This document shows positions 1 through 5,179 of a stretch of 5,179 bases of DNA, piece by piece; within the stretch, counting starts at the first letter, position 1; each line of letters opens with the position of its first letter. Both the position numbers and the translations under genes were made by a program. The stretch lies in the NCBI GenBank assembly GCA_031263265.1, contig JAISGE010000113.1:1-5179 (forward strand), given 5' to 3'. Source of the stretch: Treponema sp. GTDB taxonomy: Bacteria > Spirochaetota > Spirochaetia > Treponematales > Breznakiellaceae. Below the pieces are notes generated by a model. It worked only from the letters and a program-made list of their open reading frames with translations. It did not search any database and had not been told where the DNA came from.

Positions 1-44
1 GCCACGGCGTCCGTTATGAGTTTTTCCCGTTCTTGTGTATCCAT
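1..44 (-). CDS. N-terminal fragment of a divergent unknown gene
   Basis: This is the start of a minus-strand gene that runs off the left edge. Reading leftward from the ATG at 44-42 gives MDTQEREKLITDAV plus two bases of the next codon, with no stop. The start is supported by a strong Shine-Dalgarno sequence (AGGAGG, plus positions 58-53) about eight bases upstream and by an extended -10 promoter motif behind it. Fourteen residues, mostly charged and probably helical, are too few to assign a family. The gene is divergent from the histidine-triad gene, with a 117-base spacer between the two start codons. Confidence is in the existence of a gene start, not in any function. Confidence 0.6.
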   Translation of the reverse strand, partial: MDTQEREKLITDAV

Positions 45-45
45 T

Positions 46-68
46 GGTATCCCCTCCTCTGGGATACC
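46..68 (-). promoter_or_regulatory. Hairpin with the Shine-Dalgarno sequence in its loop
   Basis: GGTATCCC (46-53) and GGGATACC (61-68) form a perfect 8-bp inverted repeat around a 7-base spacer. Read on the minus strand, the spacer is AGAGGAG, the core of the Shine-Dalgarno sequence, and the 3' arm ends one base before the ATG at 44. If transcribed in full, this would fold so that the ribosome-binding site lies in a loop and partly in the stem. The predicted transcription start (about 65-66) falls inside the 5' arm, so the repeat could instead act as DNA, as an operator over the start site. Confidence 0.6.
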
Positions 69-71
69 GTA

Positions 72-80
72 AGTATATCA
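72..80 (-). promoter_or_regulatory. Extended -10 promoter for the divergent gene
   Basis: On the minus strand the sequence TGATATACT (plus positions 80-72) fits the extended -10 form TGnTAtAcT, with five of six matches to TATAAT. No good -35 box lies 16-18 bases upstream, as is usual for extended -10 promoters. Transcription would start near 65-66, about 21 bases before the ATG. The same bases form a small inverted repeat, AAGTAT (71-76) and ATACTT (80-85), which could bind a dimeric regulator. Confidence 0.45.
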
Positions 81-100
81 TACTTTCCCTTTTTGCCCCG

Positions 101-136
101 AAAAAAAAATTGCACCCCGAGGTGCTTGAAATTTTT
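101..136 (-). terminator. Intrinsic-terminator-like hairpin, possibly bidirectional
   Basis: GCACC (112-116) and GGTGC (121-125) form a 5-bp GC-rich stem with a 4-base loop. On the minus strand the stem is followed by AA and nine T residues (complement of A101-A109), a classic intrinsic-terminator layout. On the plus strand the stem is followed by TTGAAATTTTT, so weaker termination is possible that way too. Flanking AAAAATT (105-111) and AATTTTT (130-136) can extend the stem, with four bases bulged. It does not follow a known gene end. It may block antisense transcripts from the histidine-triad gene entering the minus-strand gene, or act as an attenuator if a promoter lies further upstream. 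Confidence 0.5.
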
Positions 137-142
137 GACTCG

Positions 143-148
143 TATGAT
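143..148 (+). promoter_or_regulatory. Possible -10 box for the HIT gene
   Basis: TATGAT matches the -10 consensus at five of six positions. It would place the transcription start near 155, only about seven bases before the ATG at 162, giving an almost leaderless message. That would fit the poor Shine-Dalgarno match before this ATG. No convincing -35 box stands at the proper distance; TTGAAA (126-131) and TTGACT (135-140) are too close. An alternative pairing is TTGAAA with TACTTT (149-154) at 17 bases, which would make the message fully leaderless. Confidence 0.25.
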
Positions 149-161
149 TACTTTAGCTGGT

Positions 162-506
162 ATGAGTGAGTGCATTTTTTGTAAAATCGCTTCAGGCGCC
201 ATACCGGCTCAGAAACTCGATGAGGATGACGAAATCCTGGCTTTTCATGATTTGGCTCCTCAAGGGCCGGTTCATTTCTTGGTAATCCCCAAAAAGCATA
301 TCTCGAATATCATGGAAGTGGAACCAACCGATACCCTCCTGCTGGGAAGGCTGCTCAATAAAGCCCAGGCTCTGGCTCAGGAACAAGGATGTGCTGAAAA
401 GGGCGCCCGGTTTGTGATTAACTGTAAATCGGACGGAGGCCAAACCGTGGATCATCTCCATATTCATGTGATCGGAGGCCGGCCTCTGGGTTGGCCTCCG
501 GGATAA
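162..506 (+). CDS. HINT-type histidine triad nucleotide-binding protein
   Basis: A complete 114-residue protein of the HINT branch of the histidine-triad superfamily, small cytosolic homodimeric hydrolases and transferases that cleave nucleoside 5'-phosphoramidates and acyl-adenylates. The signature HxHxH is HLHIH at residues 98-102, so by family knowledge His100 would be the nucleophile. It is preceded by SDGGQT (90-95) and followed by the GGR...WPPG tail (105-114) typical of HINT proteins. Asn87 and Thr95 sit where HINT1 has Asn99 and Ser107. An N-terminal CxxC (Cys4, Cys7) occurs in many family members. The length is normal. The frame stays open upstream to 33, but the ATG at 162 gives the usual MSECIFCKI-type start; the ATG at 144 would add six residues and has no ribosome site. 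The Shine-Dalgarno match is weak. The physiological substrate is unknown; the family identity is firm. Confidence 0.93.
   Translation: MSECIFCKIASGAIPAQKLDEDDEILAFHDLAPQGPVHFLVIPKKHISNIMEVEPTDTLLLGRLLNKAQALAQEQGCAEKGARFVINCKSDGGQTVDHLHIHVIGGRPLGWPPG
473..500 (+). repeat. Strong inverted repeat at the end of the HIT gene
   Basis: CGGAGGCC (473-480) and GGCCTCCG (493-500) form a perfect 8-bp GC-rich stem with a 12-base loop, ending three bases before the TAA at 504-506. The left arm can also pair with GGCCTC (481-486), giving a 12-bp perfect palindrome. No T run follows, so this is not a standard intrinsic terminator. It could stabilise the 3' end of the message or serve factor-assisted termination. 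It lies over the conserved GGRP...WPPG codons, so coding constraint may explain part of it. Confidence 0.45.
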
Positions 507-552
507 GGGTTGGCGTACGGCCTTGGGCTTTAGAGCGGAACAAACTACCAAG

Positions 553-597
553 AGTAACCAGTTCCTATGGTTACTATACTATATAACCACCCATAGG
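553..597 (+). promoter_or_regulatory. Overlapping, mutually exclusive hairpins in the spacer
   Basis: AGTAACC (553-559) pairs perfectly with GGTTACT (569-575) over a 9-base loop. The same GGTTA (569-573) can instead pair with TAACC (584-588), supported by CCTAT (564-568) with ATAGG (593-597), leaving a 4-base bulge. The two folds share one strand and exclude each other, as in attenuators. No T run follows and the likely promoter of the next gene lies downstream, so only read-through RNA from the HIT gene would contain it. It could alternatively be a protein-binding repeat in DNA. Confidence 0.35.
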
Positions 598-600
598 TTG

Positions 601-622
601 AAATCTGGATATCAAAAGATTT
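601..622. repeat. Small A+T-rich inverted repeat
   Basis: AAATCT (601-606) and AGATTT (617-622) are a perfect 6-bp inverted repeat separated by ten bases. It lies about 34 bases upstream of the TATAAT box of the large gene. At this length and composition it could be chance; its position just above the promoter is the only reason to list it. Confidence 0.2.
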
Positions 623-655
623 TAGCGATAGTGCGTTGTATAGTGTAATATTCTT

Positions 656-661
656 TATAAT
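656..661 (+). promoter_or_regulatory. TATAAT -10 box of the large gene
   Basis: A perfect TATAAT lies 45 bases upstream of the ATG at 707. Transcription would start near 668, giving a leader of about 39 bases. The -35 region is poor: TTGTAT at 636-641 leaves a spacer of only 14 bases, and the hexamer at the ideal distance (633-638, GCGTTG) does not match. A weak -35 next to flanking repeats suggests dependence on an activator. Nearly identical TAGCGATAG (623-631) and TAGCGACAG (661-669) flank the box. Confidence 0.55.
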
Positions 662-668
662 AGCGACA

Positions 669-688
669 GCGTACCCCATGGGGTGCGC
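669..688. promoter_or_regulatory. 20-base near-palindrome at the transcription start
   Basis: GCGTACCCCATGGGGTGCGC is symmetric around 678/679 with a single mismatch (T672 opposite G685, a wobble pair in RNA). The inner 12 bases are a perfect palindrome. It begins at the predicted +1 of the large gene, between its -10 box and its ribosome-binding site. That is a typical place for a repressor operator. As RNA it would form a stable hairpin at the 5' end of the message, ending ten bases before the GAGG. Confidence 0.5.
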
Positions 689-698
689 AGATTGAAAC

Positions 699-702
699 GA
701 GG
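699..702 (+). promoter_or_regulatory. Ribosome-binding site deciding the ATG at 707
   Basis: GAGG lies four bases before the ATG at 707, a slightly short spacing. It favours this start over the in-frame GTG at 683 and TTG at 692, which lie inside or just after the palindrome and lack good ribosome sites. With this start the first phosphate-binding motif begins at residue 5, as expected for ASKHA proteins. Confidence 0.6.
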
Positions 703-706
703 TACT

Positions 707-3700
707 ATGCAGTCCTTAGGAATAAATATCGGATCTACCAGTTTAAAAATGGTTTTGATCGAGAATAATCAAGTGCAGTGGAGTGCAATTACCCCCCATG
801 AAGGAGACGTCGGAGCCGCGGTACATAAGATCCTCGACGAAGGAAAGGTTCCCCGGGGAACTCCAACTCTGGTAACAGGCAACGAAGGCCGGTTCATGTT
901 TGATGCTGCAGGTACCCTAGAGCCTCTCTGCGTAGAGGCTGCCTTGAAAGCCTTAGACCTTAAGGCTGACGCCGTGGTAAGTATGGGTGGAGAAGACCTC
1001 GTGGTCTATGCGCTCAATCCAGAGGGCAGGATCATCAACAATTTCTCGGGGAATAAGTGTGCTTCCGGGACCGGAGAATTCTTCAAGCAGCAGCTTAGCC
1101 GGATGGACATGAAACTGGAAGATATCAACCAGGTGCCGGATGACGCCAAGGTCTATACCCTATCTACCCGGTGTTCGGTGTTTATGAAGAGCGATTGTAC
1201 TCACCGGCTGAACAAACGAGAGGCCACGAAATACGATATTGTGCTCTCTCTATCAGATGTGATGGCGGTCAAGGTCATTGATTTCCTCAAGCGGGCCAAG
1301 ATACATTCCGGTAGGGTGGTGCTTGTAGGGGGGATTACCCTCAACAGCCACATCATCCGGTTTATCCGGGAAAAGGCCCCAGCACTGGAATTGCTCATCC
1401 CGGAAACCGCAGCGGTCTTCGAGGCCTTTGGCGCGGCAGTACTGGCGGCCAGTTCCGGAAGCCCGCTCCCGCCAGTGCAGGCGCTCCTTAAACCCAATAC
1501 CATCCGTTTCGGCAGCTTGGGATCCCTCAAGGAATGGACTGATAAGGTAAAAACCTTTGACCAGAGTAGTGGTAAGGTACAAGCCCACAGGACCTACATC
1601 CTGGGAGTAGATGGAGGTTCCACCACCACTAAGGTATGCCTTATGGATAGGGAAACCGACGAGATCGTGGCAAGCCATTACGGGCGTACCCACGGGGACC
1701 CGGTTAAGGCCCTCAAGGAATGTCTTGCCATCATCAAGGATAAAATTCAGGCAGATACCGGGAACCAAGAGGTAACGATAAGCCTGGTGGCTACTACCGG
1801 TTCCTCCCGGGAAATTCTGGGCGTGTTTCTGGAGACTCCTGGGGTATACAACGAGATCATCGCCCATTCAGTGGGAACTACCTACTTCGATTCAGGGGTA
1901 GAAACCATTTTCGAGATCGGGGGCCAAGATGCTAAGTACGTGTTCCTCAAGAACGGAGTGCCCATTGATTATGCGATGAACGAGGCCTGTTCCGCAGGCA
2001 CCGGATCCTTCCTGGAAGAATCCGCATCCGGGGATCTTTCCATTCATGAGGCCGCGGATATAGGGCCTATCGCGCTCCAGGGGGATGCGCCCCTCAAGTT
2101 CGGGGAACACTGTTCTGCGTTCATCAATTCAGACATCCGTAAAGCGGTTCAGCAGGGGGCTACCAAGGAGAATATCACTGCAGGAATCGTCTGTTCCATT
2201 GTGGCTAATTATCTGAACCGCGTGGTGGGGAACCGGACCATCGGAGGAAAGGTATTTCTCCAGGGAGGGGTTGCCAAGAATACGGCGGTTCCCCTGGCTT
2301 TTGCCATGATGCTCAACAAGGAAATCCTGGTTCCCCCTTCACCGGAACTGATGGGCTGTTTTGGGGTGGCGCTCTTGGCTAAACGTAAACACGCAGAGGG
2401 GCTGCTCCAAGAAAAAAAACTGGACTTAGGAGAACTCCTGACCAGAGAGATCGGGTATGAGCGAGTGTTCACCTGTCACGCCTGTGACAACCGCTGCCCC
2501 ATCCAGGTCCTCAAGGTTAATGGACACCAGTATATGTTTGGTGGCCGCTGCAATAAGTACACCAACATGCGCAAAGCCTTGAAGGATGTACCGGTTTTCG
2601 ACTATGTAGAGCAGCGGCAGAAACTGCTCTTTGAAACCTTCGCGGCACCGGCGATCTCAGGAGTCCCTGCCCGGAACTATACCGTGGGGATCCCCCGGGC
2701 ATTTTCGGTACATACCTTGTATCCCTTCTACTCCTGGTTTTTCTATGAGTTGGGGATTAAAACCTTCTTGTCTACTGAAGTGGCCCATGCAGGGGTGGCC
2801 CGGGCAGAATCCACCTACTGTTTTCCCGCGGAAATTGCCCACGGCGCGGTACAGGACTGCCTGGATAAAGGCGCGGACTATGTGCTCCTTCCCCATTTCC
2901 GGGACATGCCCAGCTATGAGCAGGAGGTGCACGCCAACTTCTGCCCCATAACCCAAGCCCTCCCTTATTATATCGCAAAGGCTTTTCCTGATGTGGACAA
3001 GAAACGGTTTCTCCCCTTGGTGGTGAGTTTTAAGTTCGGTGAAGCAAAAGCCCTAGAACTGGTTATGGAGATGACCAAAGGGTTGGGTATCGGTGAAGCG
3101 GAAACCCGCCGGGCCTTTGAACAGGCCCTGGCAAAACAGCACGCGTATTTTGCTGCCCTGAAAGACCTTGGTGAAACGGCCCTGGCAGATGCTCGCAAAG
3201 CAGATAGGCCGGTGATTGCTATTCTGGGCAGACCCTACAACGGCTTTACCCCAGAAGCCAACATGGGGATCCCCCGGAAGTTCACCACTCGAGGGTATTC
3301 GGTTATCCCCTTTGATATTTTACCCTTTCAAACTGAAAAGATCTTTTCCAACATGTACTGGTACTATGGTCAGCAGGATGTGAAGGCCGCGAGTCTCATC
3401 AAGCAGGAAGAGACCATCTACGTTACCTATATCACTAACTTTTCCTGTGCGCCGGATTCCTTCATCCTCCACTACCTCAAATGGGTGATGGGTCAGAAGC
3501 CCTTCCTCGTCCTTGAATTGGACTCCCATTCTGCAGACGCCGGGGTAGATACCCGGGTAGAGGCATTCTTGGACATCATCGACGGGTACCGGACTAAGAA
3601 AACCGAGCTTGAGACCGAGCGTTACCGCAATGGCTGGCAGCTTGCTTTTGGCGCGTCTAAGAGTGGAGAGGAGGATCTTCGGCTGGAGAACGACAAGACC

Positions 3701-4990
3701 GGGGAAACCGTACCCATTCGAGGCAATAAACGGGTGAAAGTGCTCCTTTCCAATATGGGGGCCATCTCCACGGAGTACATCGGCGCGGCAGTACGGAGTC
3801 TTAATATCAACGCTGAAGCCTTGCCTGTGGCTACGAGTAAGACCCTCCAAATTGCCCGTGCCCACGCCTCGGGGAAGGAGTGTGTTCCCAGCCATCTGGT
3901 CCTGGGGAGTGCCTTGCAGTTTATCTTCAGCGAAAAGTACCGGAAAGACGAGTTTTATCTCCTTTTTGTACCCATCACCACTGGTCCTTGCCGAACTGGG
4001 CAGTATTTCGTGTACTATGAAAACCTCTTCAGGGATATGCGGCTAGAAAATGTGGTAGTCTTTACCCTTTCAGCAGATAATTCCTATACCGAGCTGGGAC
4101 CGAATTTCGCGAAAGAAATGTGGAAAGGCTTTGTGCTTTCCGACTACCTCAAGGACATTCAGACCAGCCTTAAAGCCACGGCGAAAGAGCCGGAAAAGGC
4201 CCTGGCAGATTATGAACTATCCTGGCGCCGAGTCATGCATGCGGTAGAGCATGAGCCTAAGCGGATCTGGGAGGAATTACAAGGGGTAGCGAAGGATCTT
4301 AAGAAAATACCGTTGAAATGCCGGGTAGCGGATTGTCCCAGGGTACTTATTGTAGGGGAGATCTATGTGCGGCGAGATGACTTTGCCGTAGGAGAACTCA
4401 CGGATCTCATGAGTGAGCGAGGCATTGTGGTCAAGGTGTCGGGGATTGCCGAGTGGATCCACTACCTGGATTTTGTCCGGGAATATGCGCTTCAAAAACT
4501 CATTAATCTCAGGAAGCCCGGCAAGCGGCTCTTTTCCAAACCGTGGCAGGATCTCCAGAAGCTGAAAATCGAGGAATGGTGGAAACACTCTATAGAAAAA
4601 AAGGTGCTGGCTATTTTAGGTCCTACCGGGCTTATCCCGGAAACGCCCCATGACATGCACCGCATCATGGAAAATACCCAGAAGCATTTTGTCAACCTGG
4701 AACTCAACTCAGAGATCGCGGTTTCCAGTGGGGTAGCTGCCACGGCTATGGAAAACGGCTATTCAGGCATCGTGAACATCAGTCCTTTTGCCTGTCTCAT
4801 TGGCCGGGTCATTGAGGGGGTATTCACCCCCTGGGCCAGAGAACGGAACTATCCAGTTCTTTCGGTAGAAGTGGATGGTAATTTGCTGCCTCCCAACATC
4901 GTGAACAAGCTCAACATTTTCATGGTCAACGTACTCCGGTTCAAAGGAAACCAGGACTTGTCGGGACTTATCGACCCGGCAAAGGAGTAA
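707..4990 (+). CDS. Fused acyl-CoA dehydratase activase/reductase-like giant protein
   Basis: A 1427-residue cytosolic protein without signal peptide or membrane segments. Residues 4-250 and 298-560 are two ASKHA ATPase repeats of the 2-hydroxyacyl-CoA dehydratase activase type (BcrAD_BadFG). Repeat 1 shows GINIGST (5-11), GGED (94-97), KCASGTGEF (117-125), RCSVF (155-159) and VGGITLN (207-213). Repeat 2 shows GVDGGST (300-306), GGQD (405-408), ACSAGTGSF (427-435), HCSAF (468-472) and QGGVAKN (519-525). A four-cysteine module follows (Cys590, 593, 597, 615). Residues 657-1000 match DUF2229/COG3580 (GIPRAF at 661-666, GRPYNGF at 841-847, SCAPDSF at 913-919, SADAG at 942-946). Residues 1008-1427 match COG3581 (KECVPSH, GPCRTGQY, GEIYVRRD, PFACLIGR). 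By family knowledge, activases use ATP hydrolysis to drive one electron from an interface [4Fe-4S] cluster into a partner dehydratase; here activator and partner-like halves are one chain. The frame is intact and the length is usual for this fused family. The substrate is unknown. The family is certain, the reaction is not. Confidence 0.93.
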   Translation: MQSLGINIGSTSLKMVLIENNQVQWSAITPHEGDVGAAVHKILDEGKVPRGTPTLVTGNEGRFMFDAAGTLEPLCVEAALKALDLKADAVVSMGGEDLVVYALNPEGRIINNFSGNKCASGTGEFFKQQLSRMDMKLEDINQVPDDAKVYTLSTRCSVFMKSDCTHRLNKREATKYDIVLSLSDVMAVKVIDFLKRAKIHSGRVVLVGGITLNSHIIRFIREKAPALELLIPETAAVFEAFGAAVLAASSGSPLPPVQALLKPNTIRFGSLGSLKEWTDKVKTFDQSSGKVQAHRTYILGVDGGSTTTKVCLMDRETDEIVASHYGRTHGDPVKALKECLAIIKDKIQADTGNQEVTISLVATTGSSREILGVFLETPGVYNEIIAHSVGTTYFDSGVETIFEIGGQDAKYVFLKNGVPIDYAMNEACSAGTGSFLEESASGDLSIHEAADIGPIALQGDAPLKFGEHCSAFINSDIRKAVQQGATKENITAGIVCSIVANYLNRVVGNRTIGGKVFLQGGVAKNTAVPLAFAMMLNKEILVPPSPELMGCFGVALLAKRKHAEGLLQEKKLDLGELLTREIGYERVFTCHACDNRCPIQVLKVNGHQYMFGGRCNKYTNMRKALKDVPVFDYVEQRQKLLFETFAAPAISGVPARNYTVGIPRAFSVHTLYPFYSWFFYELGIKTFLSTEVAHAGVARAESTYCFPAEIAHGAVQDCLDKGADYVLLPHFRDMPSYEQEVHANFCPITQALPYYIAKAFPDVDKKRFLPLVVSFKFGEAKALELVMEMTKGLGIGEAETRRAFEQALAKQHAYFAALKDLGETALADARKADRPVIAILGRPYNGFTPEANMGIPRKFTTRGYSVIPFDILPFQTEKIFSNMYWYYGQQDVKAASLIKQEETIYVTYITNFSCAPDSFILHYLKWVMGQKPFLVLELDSHSADAGVDTRVEAFLDIIDGYRTKKTELETERYRNGWQLAFGASKSGEEDLRLENDKTGETVPIRGNKRVKVLLSNMGAISTEYIGAAVRSLNINAEALPVATSKTLQIARAHASGKECVPSHLVLGSALQFIFSEKYRKDEFYLLFVPITTGPCRTGQYFVYYENLFRDMRLENVVVFTLSADNSYTELGPNFAKEMWKGFVLSDYLKDIQTSLKATAKEPEKALADYELSWRRVMHAVEHEPKRIWEELQGVAKDLKKIPLKCRVADCPRVLIVGEIYVRRDDFAVGELTDLMSERGIVVKVSGIAEWIHYLDFVREYALQKLINLRKPGKRLFSKPWQDLQKLKIEEWWKHSIEKKVLAILGPTGLIPETPHDMHRIMENTQKHFVNLELNSEIAVSSGVAATAMENGYSGIVNISPFACLIGRVIEGVFTPWARERNYPVLSVEVDGNLLPPNIVNKLNIFMVNVLRFKGNQDLSGLIDPAKE

Positions 4991-5002
4991 ACCCAAACAA
5001 AG

Positions 5003-5031
5003 TACGCAGGCGTTCCCCAGTGGACGCCGTA
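5003..5031 (+). terminator. Weak hairpin after the large gene
   Basis: GGCGT (5009-5013) and ACGCC (5024-5028) form a 5-bp stem, extendable inside by CC/GG and outside by TAC (5003-5005) with GTA (5029-5031) across a 3-base bulge. It starts 13 bases after the stop codon, a fitting place for a terminator. The plus strand beyond it is purine-rich (AAGGAAAAAAAGAG) and not T-rich, so intrinsic termination is doubtful. It may protect the 3' end of the message or work with a factor. Confidence 0.3.
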
Positions 5032-5179
5032 TGAGAAGTAAGGAAAAAAAGAGAAAAACTACTTCAATTCGGAATATGAAATAGAGCATAGGATATCACA
5101 CCAGACAGAGAATCCCGTCAAGCCGTAGCCTTATGTCGAGGGGAAGCGCAGCATATAACTGAATGAACTCAAGAAAGGC

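Noticed and set aside
33..161. In-frame extension of the HIT protein to an ATG at 33 or 144
   Set aside because: The added residues do not resemble the family, neither ATG has a ribosome site, and the extension would run through the promoter and terminator elements of the divergent spacer.
683..706. GTG at 683 or TTG at 692 as start of the large gene
   Set aside because: They lie in or next to the palindrome and lack a Shine-Dalgarno sequence; the ATG at 707 has GAGG and puts the phosphate-binding motif at the usual distance from the N terminus.
1253..1867. 204-codon open frame on the minus strand
   Set aside because: It is fully antisense to the first activase repeats, has no recognisable domain, and is explained by the codon bias of the sense gene.
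2631..2951. 106-codon plus-strand frame inside the large gene
   Set aside because: Out of frame with strongly conserved DUF2229 coding sequence and low in sequence complexity; a shadow frame.
3320..3895. 191-codon open frame on the minus strand
   Set aside because: Antisense to conserved acceptor-domain codons, with no family features and no promoter context of its own.
4763..5089. 108-codon minus-strand frame spanning the end of the large gene
   Set aside because: Mostly antisense to the conserved C-terminal codons; its hydrophobic start comes from the A-rich tract read backwards.
5163..5179. Possible start of a downstream gene (ATG at 5163)
   Set aside because: Only five full codons are visible, and the nearest purine-rich ribosome-site candidate is about 20 bases upstream, too far to support it.
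1..5179. CRISPR array, tRNA, rRNA or insertion sequence
   Set aside because: No regularly spaced repeats, no cloverleaf or rRNA-like sequence and no transposase or terminal inverted repeats were seen on either strand.

Overview
The window holds one very large gene and one small one on the plus strand, the first codons of a divergent minus-strand gene at the left edge, and two intergenic stretches rich in inverted repeats. Base composition is close to balanced. The large gene belongs to an oxygen-sensitive iron-sulfur family common in anaerobes. A free-living or gut-associated anaerobe (a treponeme-like spirochaete or a clostridial bacterium) is the best guess, but this is inference and not shown by any marker gene.

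Layout. Positions 1-44 are the start of a minus-strand gene (14 codons visible). Positions 45-161 are the divergent spacer. It contains a hairpin whose loop carries the minus-strand Shine-Dalgarno sequence, an extended -10 element for that gene, and a small terminator-like hairpin with a nine-base T run on the minus strand. Positions 162-506 encode a complete HINT-type histidine-triad protein. Positions 507-706 are a 200-base spacer with mutually exclusive hairpins, a perfect TATAAT box, a 20-base near-palindrome at the predicted transcription start, and a GAGG ribosome-binding site. Positions 707-4990 encode one 1427-residue protein. Positions 4991-5179 are non-coding as far as can be seen, with a weak hairpin just after the stop codon.

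The large protein is the centre of interest. From N to C terminus it carries two copies of the ASKHA ATPase fold of 2-hydroxyacyl-CoA dehydratase activases (BcrAD/BadFG type), a four-cysteine module, a DUF2229 (COG3580-like) part, and a COG3581-like C-terminal part. Both latter parts resemble the substrate-reducing dehydratase subunits. It therefore looks like an ATP-driven electron-transfer machine, activator plus acceptor, in a single chain. This overall architecture is a known but functionally uncharacterised family. Its substrate cannot be read from the sequence.

The HINT gene and the large gene face the same way, but they are 200 bases apart and the large gene has its own promoter-like box. 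They are probably not one tight operon, and nothing visible links their functions.
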